Shown in pieces: positions 1 to 15,200 of a stretch of 64,000 nucleotides of DNA. Every line of letters begins with the position of its first letter. Position 1 is the first letter of the stretch. Made by a program: the position numbers and the translations under genes. The stretch is taken from contig CM059585.1 of the NCBI GenBank assembly GCA_030407085.1, positions 119,765,001 to 119,829,000 of the forward strand, written 5' to 3'. The stretch is from Trichopria drosophilae. Taxonomy: Eukaryota > Arthropoda > Insecta > Hymenoptera > Diapriidae. Under the pieces are notes generated by a model that saw only the letters and a list, made by a program, of their open reading frames with translations, did no database searches and was not told the DNA's origin.

Positions 1-56
1 TTCACAAATAAATGACGTGGATTTCGTCTAATATATGAAAAAATATAGAAATATAC

Positions 57-203
57 CTGAACTAAAACAACTGGCGATTGTTGTAAATTCGGGGAATTAA
101 CTATGTTGAATACTTTCTGTCGTTCATTCTTCACATCTATATCCTCGTGATCACCAACATCAGAGTTTTCCATGTTTTCTTCGCCTATTGATCCTCCATT
201 TCG
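57..203 (-). CDS. ABCA3: ABCA exon 19 (linker before NBD2); last exon in window
   Basis: 49 codons, phase 0 at both ends: [20 protein letters not shown] and [12 protein letters not shown], the acidic linker seen just before NBD2 in ABCA transporters. The donor GTATAT begins at 56, so the next exon, expected to carry the second Walker A, lies beyond the left edge. Confidence 0.9.
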
Positions 204-3200
204 CTGTAAGTATTTTATCGGTCTATTCAAAATATTCCATCGTAATTTTTTTCAAGAATTCATTTAGAATCGAAACTTACCAATATATGCTTGAATAAAT
301 CACTAACATTCCCGCCAGTTTTTTTAATGTCTAGTATTAGAAGAACGATGAACCAAACGGGAATATGAAGTATCACACCTAGAGCCATCACGATAATTTC
401 GGTCGTAAGATAATCATATATTGTAAGGTGATGGCAAGCAGCGTTGATGGAACACATAAGATGAACTCTGTCGACATAGTACACCGCTGCATACGGTAGG
501 TACATTGAATTCAGCAAGGAAAATACGACGTGAAGAGCCAGTGCTGCTGTTCCACCTAATGAACAATAACAACACATCCCAAATATCAACTTTATCCCAA
601 TACATCTGTACATTTTGAGTTTAGTATTTAGCACACACTTACCAAGGCCGAGCATATCCAAAACCATGACTAGTACAAATGGAATGAGTCCGAAGAAGGT
701 GGCAATGTTGGGCAAGAAACTTTGCGCCGAATCCATCTTATCAAAAATATAATTCAGACAAGTCGAAAACAGAATCGACGATGGGCAGTAAAGCATGAGA
801 AGTCCACCAAGGGTCAAAAGTGCTGGAACTTCTTGAAGAGATGGCACGTCGAATAAGAAAATTATTCCAAGTATACACATACTTATAAAAGTCATCAACC
901 CAACCAAGACAATGAAATACGTGAGAAAATACATGAAAAATGACAGGCCGTTTACGCGTAGTTGATTCTTCGCTTTGATCTGAAAATAATTAGTTTATAA
1001 TTATGTTATACATATATAAATAAATAAATAAAAAAGACTAATAAATTGCATATATTCATCAGTACACTAAACGCACCTCGCGATCGTAAACCATATCAAC
1101 GGCAAGAGTTATAGGCACCAGTACGAAGTCCATTCCTATAAACAGGGCCGAACTGGCAATTCCAATATTGAACTCTTGAGGTTGCGACGTTTGTTGAAAA
1201 GGGTGGGTTTTGACCGAAATAGGCTCTGGATTGGAAGCACCAGTTACAAGTCTAAAAATATAATGTAAACTTATATATCTTAAAGTTATATGAATATTAT
1301 TATTAATGTATTTTGAACGTCACGTATTTCGAAGCCGTACTTGTAATAGGCGTTACTGTAGATATTCATAACTATTGGCAAGGAATGTTGCATGGTGTCA
1401 TTATACAGTACAGTCATGCTCATCATGGATAGATTATAATCAGTGATGTTCACCATAGCCATTTGTGGTGCCCGATATAACAAATCGACAAAATTCCCAT
1501 CGAATTCCTCAATATGTCTGGCACTTTGACTGACACTGTTGATTAATGGGGTTATGTCTCGATCTGAACTATTTATGTAAAACAGCTTAGTTTCATCTAG
1601 ATACGTTTCTAAACAAAAATACGTCACACGTTAGGGCATTTAGTTTAGATGCTAGATTACCAGGAATTTGAAAATAATAATACCATTGTTTAGTTCGAGG
1701 CTCTGCATTTTTAAATCAACAGTTTGTATGCTATTCAAATATAGTCCTAGAACAACGAGTGCTAACGGTGCGACTATCGTAAAATACAGAAGTTGGATGC
1801 TTCTGAATAATCGAAGAACACGCAATCGTAGCATGGCGTAAAGAGTTTGTAGGAAGTTAGGCCGAATTTTTATGGGATCCAGACCAAGGCCGAGTACAGC
1901 TGGGTGTTTGTCATTGTGCTGCGCATTGTCTGGTACTTCGCCTGGTATCACTAGAAATTGTAAATATGTGTTATCATTATAGTCTCGCTTGGTAGAAAAT
2001 TGACTATTTGGTACGAACCTTTAGTTTGATCAACCAAGGCAGCATTGCCTTCATTTTGAAGACTTTGGTAAGATGTGCTCTTTGATTGTAACGACAAAGA
2101 TCTGCTCAGTGCCCGGTTCCTAACCATCTTTTTCGACAGATTGTCCATAGTGTACTCCATATCTTCATCCTTCTCCAGGTGCAAAAAGACTTCTTCCAGC
2201 GTAGTCATAGATACGCCGTAGCTGCTAATGTTGAGACGCAATGTCTTTGTCTTGATTTCATGTTCTATAGCCGAGAACAAAGGTGCAAAATTTTCTACGC
2301 AGTTGTGGGGCAGAATAAAACTCAGTTCCCTGCCGTGTCTTCTGGCTTTTTCTGCACTAGGCACATGCGAAGACACCAATCGAGTTATTGCATGTTCCCT
2401 AGAAGTACCCTCAAGCACCATCCTATAAAGATCATTTGTTATAAAATAATGTCATGTTATTCACAAGATAATTGAAGAAGTATAAAATTATTTGCAGCTT
2501 ACGTTAGATGGTAACCAATTCCAAATTTGTTTTTCAGAAAAAGTGAGCTTCCACAACATCGCAGCTTTCCTTTGCTTATGACGGCTTTTCTATCAGCTAG
2601 GATATCAGCCTCATCCATGAAATGTGTTGTAAGTAATATCACTTTCCCGTGTCTCCTCGACTGAAGGAATGACCACATTTGTCGGCGGGAATATGGATCG
2701 ACACCTGCAGTAGGTTCATCGAGAATGATGATCTTTGGATCGCCGATTATAGCAATTCCAACTGATAACTTTCGCTTTTGTCCACCGCTAAGATATTTTG
2801 CGAACGTATCAGCCTTTTCCAAAAGATCAATATCTTTCAACGTTTTCTTCACCTAATCAAAAACATCAGTGTTATAAATCTCATTAGAACATTTATATAT
2901 TTACTTATTTACCTCGTGCTCGATCATCGTTCGTGGAATTCCTCGAACAGCCGCGAAGAATTCGAGGTGTTCACGAGGAGTCAAAAGGTCGAATAGAATA
3001 TCGTGTTGCGGACAAACTCCCGTCATGCTCCGAATCATATGCATATCATTTGAATCTCGGACGTCATAACCGAATATTAAAGCAGTACCCGTGGTTGGCG
3101 CAGTTAGACCCGTAAGAATATTGAATAATGTAGTCTTTCCCGCCCCATTGTGGCCGAGTATCGCAGTTATTTGACCTTCATAAATAGTGAGGTTGATTCC

Positions 3201-6200
3201 ATTGACTGCTTTTACTTCTGGTCGGCGACATTTTTGATATGTCTTGTAAAGATCGACTATTCTGATTGCCTCTCGACCTTTCATTTCCCGAACTACGGGC
3301 TCCACATCGCGATTTGCTTCCTCTCCTGGTATGAAGGAATTCGACTCTCCATTGACTTGTGGTATCTAGGTAATAAACATTTTAAAAAGTTCAGCAAATC
3401 TCTTCAAACCATTTTTTGTCTGAAAATATGTAACTGCGTTTGTACGTCACCTACCCGTTGTGCCTTTTTTTGACACCAATATCCGGGTGAAAAGCAAAAC
3501 CATGCTGGTCTTTTTATTCCGTATTCACCTAGAATTTTGTTTTTTAATTATAATAAAAAAGACTCATATAAGACCGCAATATACTTAATAATAAAAATAA
3601 TAATATATTGACAATTTAGGCTTCAAGAAATTCTATATTATTTATTGAAATAAATTTACTCACTGGGTACGACAGAATCCAAATAATACGCTAGGAAACC
3701 GTAGAGAACGATATCCAATGTCATCATTACGAGACTTCCTCCAAAAGGAATACCAGGTCCAGACCAGAGATTATCAAAATTTACTCCTTCGCCTTGCAAA
3801 TCTAAGACTAGAGCCTGTGCAAAATAACATATGATTTTCTTGTGATTATTAATTCATTATTCAATAATAAGTTTACCAACTCTATTGAGTAATACATTTT
3901 GTAGTCTATATAATTGATTTCGTTACATATTAAATATACTTGAAATCTTTTAACTCAGATTAAAATTATTAAATCAGTACCAAAATTAATGTGTGGAATT
4001 TTAAATCTGTGGATTGTGAAAACAAAATAAAGCTCCCCAAATGAAGATTAAAGTATCCACTCCCAAAATGGAACTATGGTTGGGCGGTACTTATACCAAT
4101 TGAGGATAATTTTGTACGGCTATCATTAAAATAAATATAAGAACAATTTTTCTAATTTACCGTTGAGAAGCTTCTTTTAGAGTATGAAGTGGGACCAATG
4201 AAAAACATTAATAACATGAAAAATGGAAAAGGAAAACGGGATTGGATAAAAATAAACTGGACAATGTATGAGATGATTAACATTTTTAGTAGAACAGGCA
4301 AATGCATGAAAAATTAAAAACAAAAGTAACCTGGAAAGTTAATGGTGAAAGATGTGACTAAAGAGAAAAGAATAGCGGATTGTAGAACATTTTATAACAG
4401 AAAAAAGCCAAGAAAGAAAGTGAGTGAGAGAGAGAGAAGATTTTGCAATATGAGCTACAAGAGATTTACAGGAATGAACGGAAATCATCAACAGAAGGTG
4501 ATCGGCAAAATGGGAGACATAGGAGTAGATGGCACAAGGCGGTACGTTCTAAATAGGACAAGAATCTTCTTTGTTGATGATTTTCCAGTGAAGGAAATAA
4601 AGCGTAGGCCAAAAACGAAACAAAGGGGAAATTAAAAGAGGTCGGTTGGATAAAGAAGGAAAAATTAAAATAGGAAGAATTCAAGAAATAATAAAGGGAT
4701 GAAATATTAACTTTCGATAGCATTGTGCTTTCATATAAGCGTGTCAACGCTTTTTCTACATATGTGAAGGTTTTTGCACATGCGTCAAATATTATTTTTT
4801 GATAGCAGTGTGCATAAGTGCATTAAAATAATGTCAAAAATGCATAAAGTCGCACTTTACGCACACTGCATCAAAACGAAGACACCTTGTAAGAAATCTT
4901 GAATATCTGAATATAAAATCTAAATCTGATGATTCACTTGATCACAATTTTTAGTTCGTAAGAAAATAATTTAAAATTAGTGCCATCGTATTGTATTCAA
5001 TTCACTCAAAGTTAATAGATTATACAGGAGAGTGACGTTATTGACTGTATCTGAGTAAATTTTAGGTTTAATAGAAAAGTATGAATATTAAGATTTTAAA
5101 AGAAAAGTAGTAATTTTGTTTACAACATACCTTATCCATTGCAAGTGCTACTCCTGTAGGACTTATAAGTGAAACCACCCAAAATGATATAGAACTAGAA
5201 TCGTCGACGAAAACTTGAATGAAGTACATTAAGCTCAATATCGTCACGCTGAAATTACCCAGAACTCCTGCAGTCTGTAAATCAGTAATAATTTTTGTTC
5301 ATCATTGTACATTGAGATCTCGGACTAATTCAATTATCTTTCACATTCTTTTTCAATTAATACCTTGAAATAAAAATAGATAGTGTTACTGTCCTATACA
5401 ATTTCAGTGGGGAAGTTATTCTAACGTAAAATCTTACTATAAGAGTAAAAATGACTAAATAGCTAGACTATTTTGATACCTCTCAGGAATTTCCTTTCAG
5501 GAGATCGCGAAAAGTCATTTATTTCATGGATTGAGTAAAAGACTCGTCTATCTCGTTAATAACCGCGCAGTTTCGTTGATTTACACGTTCGCCAAGTAGT
5601 TTCTTTCATTTCGGCATTTATTTTAAGAATTTGATAATTTCCTTTCAGACTCACTTTTTCCTATCCCTCTTCCGCACCTCCTTCTACTCTCTCTCTCTTT
5701 CGCTCTCTTTTTCAATGTCTCTATCTAATGCAAACGGGGGAGTAAAGCGAGTTATACTGAAGATAATTAACTATAATAATTTACCGTAATTTAATTTAGG
5801 TCAAAATGACCTTACGAACGAGCATTCGTTGTTATCGTCGAAATAAATGAGTCTTCGCTATAAATTTTGAAATAAACGAGGCTTCGTAAGACTTTTGAAA
5901 TAAACAGGCATTCGCAAAAGGTGTCGATTTCTACTATCTGATACAAAGCTTATATAAAGGAACTTCCTTTTATTATCGTGAGAAAAATACTTACACGAGA
6001 TTGGTCGAAGAACGGCGTTATCATAAACGCGAACATAATCACTGAAAAACTGTAAAGCACGACGAGTAAGAAAATCGGAAGAAAATGCGTGTGTTGGAAC
6101 ATCTGCAGGGTGAACAATAACACCACTGCTACTGCAGATAGCAAAAGAACGAAGATCGCATATATGATGAACCAAGACAACCTGAAATAGAAATAAATAA

Positions 6201-9200
6201 TATTTCACTTAGGAAATACACGGAAAAGATGAATATTAACTTATGTTTAGAATTTTACACTAGTATTAAAACATGACATACTATAATTGGATCAAATCTC
6301 AAAAATATGGAAACGAAGTTTTAATGCTTTACAGGAATGGAAAACTAACAACATCAAATTAGCAATGCATTGCCTTTTATCATGACTCACCGTTTTCTAC
6401 CTAAATATATTTTTTACAAATTTACACACAATACAACGCTTTTTTCACCAATGTCGAATAACCAACAAACTAATTTAGTGTCTAAATTTAAACAAAATGT
6501 GTTCACATTAAAAAATAGAAATAAATACCATTTCACTTAGGAAGTACCCGGAAAAGAAGAACATTAACTTATATTTGAAATAAAAATTGTTGATTCTAGC
6601 GAGAGGACAGAGAGAGGGTGATCAAAATAAATTACTCTGACAATAAAAACCTAAAACTATAAAAACAAACGTGAAAACATTGACGTAGAGATTCCGCTAA
6701 AAATGGATAATTTCGAAAAATAAGACGCAAGCAAAGTTTTCTACCCAAAGTGATGTATTTGCTAAAAAAAATCATAATTGTGTGTCGAAGTGAGTAAATA
6801 TTTACCAAAATACAGGGTCTTTCAGTCCCATAATTTTCATTCCTTCCTTAATTTTGTTTTCCTTTTCGCCGACGATGAGAATCAGAAGATATGTAATAAA
6901 TTGAGAAAGTGCTAGTACCATGTATAGAGGAATCACAACCCTGAACGCAACCATCCAATCTGAAACAATTACAAATTAGATTAAAACCTTGATTTCATAA
7001 AATTGGCATTTAATACATTATACAATAAATCAGGTCAATATAGTTTGATATAATATATTAATATGTACTTCCGCCAGTGTAATATACTTCTGAAACTGTC
7101 TACTGTATGCGTACATGCACCTATAAAATTTAAAATATTTTTAAGGTAACGGCTCAACGTTATTAGAGAAGAGAACATTTCTTTTCAAAAGGTGCGAAAT
7201 TTATAAGAATATTGAACATCGAGACATACACAATCAAATTCAAGTAAAGTTCATGATTTGATAAATGATAACTATCAACATTTATTTAATAATACCATCC
7301 TGATTACGTTATGATCTCAAATTTAATTCTTAGGCATAAATTGAAAAATAAAATAAATTATGTTACATAAAATGGCTATGAAATTAATTGTTGAAAAAAA
7401 AAACATGAACTTAATTTTCTAGTATAATATAGATTAAAGGAGGAAACAACGGGGCATTGTGTAAAAAAAAGTTTGTATTATAATTCTTGTGTAGTTTGAA
7501 GTTTACAGTCCGACAGTTTCGTTTGACAGTTCGTTAATTGTAAAAGACTTTTTAATACTTTTCAAAGGAGATATAAAAATTTCCAAAAACGGGTTCGCAG
7601 TTTTCATAAGCAACCTTTCAAGTTTATACTCCAAAATTAGGAACTGTGTAATACATTTTATGTATTACATTGATGTCGATCTTCTTATATTAAGCATTAA
7701 AGAAAAATATACAAATTTTGTGCTTTTGTCACTTCCCCTGTTTAATACAGATCTCAAATACAAATTTGATTGATACTATTTATTTATTGCCCTGGACAGA
7801 GCGGTCTGTGGGCAAACTAATACATTATATTGCATAATATCGTGTGAAACAATCACTCGCTCGTTCCGTTGAGCAAATAAAAATATTGTACAAAACAATT
7901 ATTAAAACTATAGATAACAAAAAAATTATAAAACTATGAGAATTTAAATCATGAGAGTTGAAAAGCTGTAGCTCGCATACATTTAAAGTTCACGGATCGC
8001 ACACCATTAAAAGTATTATCTGCAATAACGAAGTATAAGTTTGAAATATGTACTATGAATAAAGAAGACATTATTAAGGAAGATCGGTTCGATTTTGGAT
8101 GTGAGTTACAATTGTCGCAGATAACGCAATAAGGCGATTTTAAAGGTAGTTAACCCGTTTCGTCCTGAAATGGCATAAATTGTCGCCATACGGCGCTCAG
8201 AATGGCAAAAATCCCGAAAAAATAGTAATTTCTTCAAGTAATATCCTTTTTTTATATGAAACTGTGTTCCAAGTGATTCCGACTTTTAGTTCTGGTGGAG
8301 TAATTGGTTGTACCAAACGTTAGTGTAATGCGCATTCTAGCATTCAAAGTAGCGTCATTTTTAACAACATTTTCGTTAGAAATATATTTAAATATATATA
8401 ATTAAATTGTTATACAAATGTGTATAAAAAGGTTTTTGAGCCTTCGGATCATTAATCCGTTGTTGGGTTTTTGAAATTCAAAAAGACGGATCCAATATGG
8501 TGGACGAAAATTCAAAACTTTTATTAATTTGTAAACATGATTATCACCAATTCGATACCATCACCATTTAACATTCTTTCACTACTGGTCTATTGACAAA
8601 CAATAGTGCTGCGAAATTACTTCTTCAATAGTGATGAGAAAGTACTTCTTCGTCTCAATGTTGATTTTCGAACTTCTGACAACGAATTCGCGATTGGGCA
8701 AAAAATAGATATAAAAGGTCCACTAACGAATTGATTATTCAGAGAACTAAGTAATACCCATTTTCGAAGTCCAGGATCTCAAACAAGTCCCTAAACACAT
8801 TTTTTACAAAAATTTTAGTTTCAACCGCCATATTGCATCCACCATTTTGAATTTCGAAAATCCTACAATGAATTCGGAATCAGGAACCTCAAAAAAACAT
8901 GTATAATCCTTTTTACAAAATATGATGTAAGTTTTGAATTTCTGTCCGCCATATTGGATCCGCCATTTTGAATTTTGAAAATTTTGAAGTGTAGATTCGA
9001 TGGTGAATTGAATTGATATTGAATGTATGTTCATTTGCAGAAGTATTGCAGCTGAATAACGAACATTTTATTAAAAATGACGTCATTTTGTAGCCGCCAT
9101 TTTGAATTCTAGGATGCGCATTACACTGTCTTTTGATATAACCAATTACTCCACTAGACCTAAAAGTAGGAATCAATTGGACTACCATTCCATATAAAAA

Positions 9201-12200
9201 GATGGATTTCAATTTACGAAATTACTATTTTTTTTCGGCGTTTTTACCATTCTGGGCGCCATATTGGAAAAACGACTAAGATATAGGGAAATGGACTGCA
9301 GGTTCAAAAAGAGCAGACTTGAAACCTATAGGACATGGACTTATATAATATAAAAATTCATTCACCCTTCCGATGAAAATTATTTAGCTAATATAAACGG
9401 CGACAATTTATGCCATTTCAGGACGAAACAGGTTAATGAATATGATTGACGAATCTGAGCCGGCAGGATGTTCCATTGATTTATTGCACAGGTCCAAAAG
9501 GAATTCTGGAGACAATCAGTGTGACAAATTGGTAGATAAAAAGGTAACGAATTAAGTCGAGACGAGTGTCGCATACTATCTGGTAGGGCAACAAAACTGC
9601 TCCTAAGATAGGAGGGTTGAGAAGATGCTAAAATTTGATTGGTTAAATTACCAAAGAAATACTTCTGACGTCCCTCAATACTTAACCAATTTGCCTTTTG
9701 CCAAAAGGGCTGAGCTGGTATATAGCAGATAGCAGAATTTAGAAGACGGCGCAATTTCGTACGAAGGTATTCTATCATATCTGCATATACAAAACAGGCG
9801 AAATCAATGTGAGGTTGGATCAGTGCATTGGCAAGCATTCGTTTAATTTGAGTTGGCAGAATTGAACTATGGAATCGTAATCTGTACAATGCAAAGTGAA
9901 CTTTGGAAATAATGGACGAAATGTGGCGATTCCAGGTGAGTTCGGATGACAAATAAAATATTGCCTAAATATAAATACCTAAATTTCTAACATCGCTCAC
10001 ATATTGTGTAGGGTGACCAGCTATAATCAATGGAGGTATGGTAATTAGCTGTAACTTAGCCAACTTCTGACTAGTACCCAGGATGATTGTTTTGGTCTTC
10101 TTGATGTTGATTGTAAGTCCACAAGCTTGTGAACAACGGTAAAAAGTTTCGAAGTCAGCATTCAATGATTTGACTTATAGGCGTTGAGAGATAAAATTGC
10201 ATGTCATCAGCAATCACTATAGATGTATCATGGCAGTGCAGTCGACGAGGGAACAAGGTATTAAAAACGATGATAAATAATATCGGGCCAATACTAGTTC
10301 CCTGAGGAACACCAGTAGTGGCGAAAAGTTCCTTAGCATATACACCATCGAGACCCCGAATAATTTGGGAACGTCCATTTAAATAAGAGTGGATTTACAT
10401 TATGGCCTGGTCATCAAAATCTATTTGACGCAAGCAGTATAATATTAATGTGTGATTTAGAGAATCAAACACTTTAGAGATATCAAATAATACTAGAATG
10501 ATGACTTGGCCTAGTTGAACCGCTCACCGCACATCATCAAACAGTTTAGTAAGTGCCGTTTGGACACTATGGTACCTCCGAAAACGGCACTGTCTGGGAT
10601 GCAGAAGGTTGTTAGATTCAAGATAAGTAACTATCCTTTGATTAATCAGAGCGTCCAAGAGTTTTGCAATATGCGAAGGATTCGAAATTGGACGAGTATC
10701 GCCAGGTGTCAATGGTGTAGCAAACTTATTCAGAGGGATAATGTACGATAGTTTCCACAGATCTGGATAAATACCATCAGTTAATGATATGTTAAAGACA
10801 GTGGTGAGCGACATGATGAGGTTGGAAATGATTCGTAAAAATTTGAGTTTAACTAATATGTCAAATAAAAGAGACTGTCACTGATATTTAACATTTTGAA
10901 TTTTATGTCATATCGACTTGTAATTTTGTTTCCTATAAGTTAATACTATAAGTAAAGAGGTTTTAATTACTTCTTGAAAACTATCATAAATGGTTTCGTA
11001 AACTTCATATAAAACAGACGTAATCGTCATTTCTGTAATAGCTTTTTGGAAAATTGCAATACTTTCGTAATTGAAAATTATCGTAAATTTCGGAACTTTT
11101 TTTTATAATGTAAAGTTCAATTACGAATAAGTAAACAAAAAAACATTATATGATTTCACTAAAATTAGTCATTCATATAAATATATGAATGACTAATAAA
11201 GAGAATAATATTTTACGCTGGAGTAATTATTATACACGTATCCTAATATCTCGGAATGCATCGATTCAAGATTGGGTTTATTGTTATTGAAATTTCCAAA
11301 AATCGTACGGGAAAGTTGCAGAGAAACTTTTTCTAGAAATAAGAAGCCACCACTCGTTAAAATTAATTCATTTTTTAAAAATACGTAACTGGCAAAAAGA
11401 AGAAAATTTGATTCAGTAATAAAATTTGTTTACAAAATTCTTGTTACAGGTTTAAATTTTTATTAAGCACAGTAATGCGCTCGTTAACAATAGCATTAAT
11501 AATGAAAATTAATTTCTTTAAAACAGTATTAAATATTTTCCCAAACATGCTATATCCCTCGATCTAACTGCCTTAATTTTGTTGAACCTATTAGCATATT
11601 GTACACACATTCGTTTTTTATTGTCGTGCAGTTACTTGAATTGTGTAGTTATAAAATTTAATACAAACAAAATTAAAAACACTACTTTGTGCTTCTACAA
11701 TTTTAATGTAGCTTGGAATAAATATAAGAAATATACAGAATGAAATTATTTTTGCAAGAATGAGAAACTCTACAAGGAATACAGAAAACACATTGTATTA
11801 TAAACGAGAACCACACTAATAAATAAATGTTTCTTACTAAAGTAAAAAATGAATGTTTAAAAACTGCATTTCGTAGATATTGTATGAGACAAATCAATGA
11901 ACTAGTGTAATTATTAAGTAGGTATTAATGCAAAGTAATGATTCAATAATCTTCTAGTTGTTTCAATCATCCCCGTATTATTCAAGAAAGTCTTAAGAAA
12001 CACAAAGAATTCCGTTTTCTTTTCATTTATTGGGTTTATGTGTGCTTTTACTTATAATTTCGGAATATCCAAACCTTTAACAGATACTTCCTTTGCCTGG
12101 TTACTCTGTACGAACAAATGAACCTTTACAATTCTGTATTGATTTTCTTTGTTTTCTTGTTTTGTATTTCTTAATGTTGCGTAATTAATATCAAAATGTT

Positions 12201-15200
12201 ACTCAATCAAGTAATTTCACTCTACAAAGTATAACAATTAATTTTTGCAGTGAAAATCTGCTTCTCAATATAAAGACTATCACTACAACTGCTCTGTCAA
12301 AATAAGTGTACATTTAATGTACATTGCATCAATTTCTCTAATGTATATATAGATATGCATTATGAATAATTAATGTAAATGTGATAAAAGTTTTTTAAGG
12401 TATTTTTACACTTTGAAACTGTTTTTTTTTAAGTAATCTGATGAAACATAATAAACAATGTAATAAACAATTACGAAATACTTACTTTACGAATAGAATC
12501 GACGATAGCATCGTCTTTTATAATCGTTATTAGAATATCAGCGAACAACGATATAGACAAACTTCGACATAGACTATGTGAAAAGTCTTCAGAAAGTGAA
12601 TACATAGGAAATGTAGACAAATTATGTAATGAATTTATTGAATTTTTATTTCACTATTATATAAAAGACTAATTACTAGTTGTCTACCTGCTGTAAAAGC
12701 CTCTTTTGGAAACATCTTAAGTCGAACATCAGGCACTGCTATATCGGTATTTCCGCTGTCCAACTGGAGTAGAAAAAGAAACAAATCTCTTATATAAACT
12801 ACTCCTAATCGACCAAATATTGGAGGAATATTCTAAGCTTACCCTTATTTTTGTAGTATCTATTAAGAGTTGCAAGGCCATAAATCCAGAGTGGAAATAA
12901 TTGTTGACAGGACACGACCCTCCTGTTTCGATGGACAGCATGCCACCCATCCAATTGCTCGCATCTTTGCGACATGTGATTGGTGACGAGTGCATTTCCG
13001 TCGGTAGCGGAGGAGTTGTGTAGGATGGATTCGTTCTTATTTCATACCTGCAAAGGGATTGGAATTAAATTTTATAATCATCTAATTATAACTTGAGATA
13101 CATGTACATGTTTAAAAATATATTTAATCGTTTGTAATACCGAGCGGTTTTGAAATTATGGATCACATTGCATTTACAAAATGGTGATTCATTTTTCGAA
13201 AATTAAAAAAAAAAATGTTTACGTAACCATTATAAAACAAAGTATATATTTATTAGTGTATGAATTTAAAAGATATATAACCCACATGGAAATCTTGTTG
13301 GGCTATCTGAAAATCGATCAGGCCTTGATGAAGTAATGATAAGTCATGACTTATTAAGCGCACCAGTAATCATTTAATACAAAAAAGTAGTGCTGGTAAT
13401 CTGTACTGGCTTATTTCAATAATCGGCGATGATAAAATAGCGAAAATAATAGTGTCAATGAGTCTAGTTTCAGTACTGATGAAGTTACTCCTTGCCTATG
13501 ATTGTTCTTGCACTCGGTATTCTGTCAATACTTTTTGTTTGGACAGTCATTACCCATTTAATATTGAAAAACAATATTGGCTACCAGTACTGGGTCAATA
13601 CTTTAACCGTATTATCAGCGGAACCGACGGAATATCGAAAATCAGTACTACTACCAGTATTGCCTTCTGTCACGAAAATAAACAGTGAATAACCGTCCGA
13701 TGATTGGAAAATTTACATACATGATCAAGACTTGACATATAGATATGATCTGAGCTTGACCAGAATTATATAGAAATTTATAGTAGAGTAGTCTTTTTTT
13801 TATTTATAAAAATAATACTAAATTTTTTCACAATTTATGTCATTTAAATGTCACTGTAATATTTAAATTCCTTGTAACTTTCTCGATGTCATCCTTATTA
13901 AACATTTCAAAAAATGGCATGAATTTGTCGCTAGTATTTTAGAAAGACACAAAGAAACATGTCAGAATTACAATAAAGAATAAGATTTATGGCTAGTTAG
14001 AAAACTTTATGAAATATGTACGTTGTTATATAATTTCATCTAAAAGATTCTTACAAATGAAAATAACAAAACATCTTACGCCTTTAAGAATTATAAGAAC
14101 AGTATCTTCTAAATGGCTAAATTAAGTATTTTTCAGTTTTTTGTTGTATTCCTTTTCTTGTTTATTTATTTATTTAATTATTTGTATAAATAAAGAATAA
14201 TTACTTTCATGAGTGGATTCCAGAAAGTACGAGATTTTCGAATAAAGTGTGGAATAGTTCAGAATGAAAACAATGTAAGTCGATTAGCGTCCGACAAGGA
14301 TAAGTAAAAATTCAAAAACAAAATACTAACTAGAAATGAGTTGTTATCAATGACTCAATTAGGTTTTTCGAATCATAAGATTATTATGCAGGAATAAAAA
14401 CTCAGTAAATTGTGATTTTAAATAGTCACTTATATAATTCATCTACTAATTAATGCAATGTATTAAATTCTACACCCATCACAAGAAAATACTGTGATTC
14501 AATGATGGAAATAAAATGAGACAATCATTTCATTAAGAGAATAAATTTCGCTATACCATAATACGTCATATTGTCAGGAATCAAAAATGTTTTTCATGTA
14601 TTTAAGTATTGATAGTATATTTACGCAACTAGGATGCAAAATAGGATTTTGTCGACAGGTATATAAATTACTTTGATTTAATTCTTTCTTGTTGCACGTA
14701 TTATTTTTCAGACGAGAAGGTAAATACTTTGCGCCTGCGATATTGGGAGAAAAATAGCATTTTGCAACTCAGACTGGGATACAAGAATTGTGCAAATATA
14801 CAGATATTTTGACAAATTGATATTATATTCTATTATATACAATGTACCATTTCAAATCCGTCATCAGGCCAAAAAGTTCAAATCAAATAAAAACTTTGCC
14901 GTGACCATATCTACCACTAAAATAAAGTTTACTGTGTCTAATTAGAGATCTAATAAGCTCCACGAAGATATTCTAAATTATTAAAATTTTTATAACTTTA
15001 ACCGGTTTCTTGATCACTTTAATTGAAATACAAGATTGGAAGAAACATAAGTATATATCTTTTGTTTGATGCAATATAAGCAAAAATTTGATCTAAATTT
15101 CGATTAAAAAACATAAGGACTATTTTTTCAAGAAATAAATACGTTAATATTTAAATAGTTCCATAGATATGTTCTTAATAGTTGAGATGTATTTGATCAT

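Larger units (their letters stand above)
7776..10860 (-). mobile_element. 5'-truncated, decayed non-LTR (jockey/CR1-type) retrotransposon in ABCA intron 5
   Basis: Reading the minus strand, fragments of a LINE reverse transcriptase run from about 10860: [31 protein letters not shown] (~10487-10452), [13 protein letters not shown] (~10312), VIADDMQF (~10217; YADD core mutated to IADD), [15 protein letters not shown], and the C-terminal thumb region ending [12 protein letters not shown]. Stops interrupt it (TGA at 10524, TAA near 10395) and there is a frameshift near 10165. The element is cut in the coding region by a TTAA-flanked insertion (8150-9436); beyond that insertion the LINE frame continues for 15 or so residues to a stop, then a 3' UTR ending in GGGCAATAAATAAATAG near 7776. 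5' truncation and an A-rich tail are typical of LINE insertion. Not active. Confidence 0.85.

Noticed and set aside
1286..1340. Continuation of the open frame past ABCA exon 15
   Set aside because: The GTACGG donor at 1340 gives the phase required by exon 16 and the family-like sequence; the tail is poly-isoleucine from AT-rich intron.
1652..1683. Open tail after exon 14 with a second possible donor (TTCCTG/GTAATC)
   Set aside because: That donor would leave phase 0, which does not fit exon 15; the GTATTA donor at 1683 does.
4342..4635. 97-codon plus-strand open frame in ABCA intron 8
   Set aside because: Lysine/arginine/glutamate-rich because the stretch is purine-rich; no family resemblance, and the opposite strand also has an open frame.
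9380..9436. C-terminal residues of the 9380-9952 open frame as natural LINE protein
   Set aside because: They are encoded by the inverted-repeat end of the inserted TTAA element, which has a second copy at 8154.
12764..12842. Read-through of exon 4 into a single 88-codon frame
   Set aside because: Crosses a clear GTAAGC donor and CTCCAG acceptor; the spliced form restores the conserved sequence.
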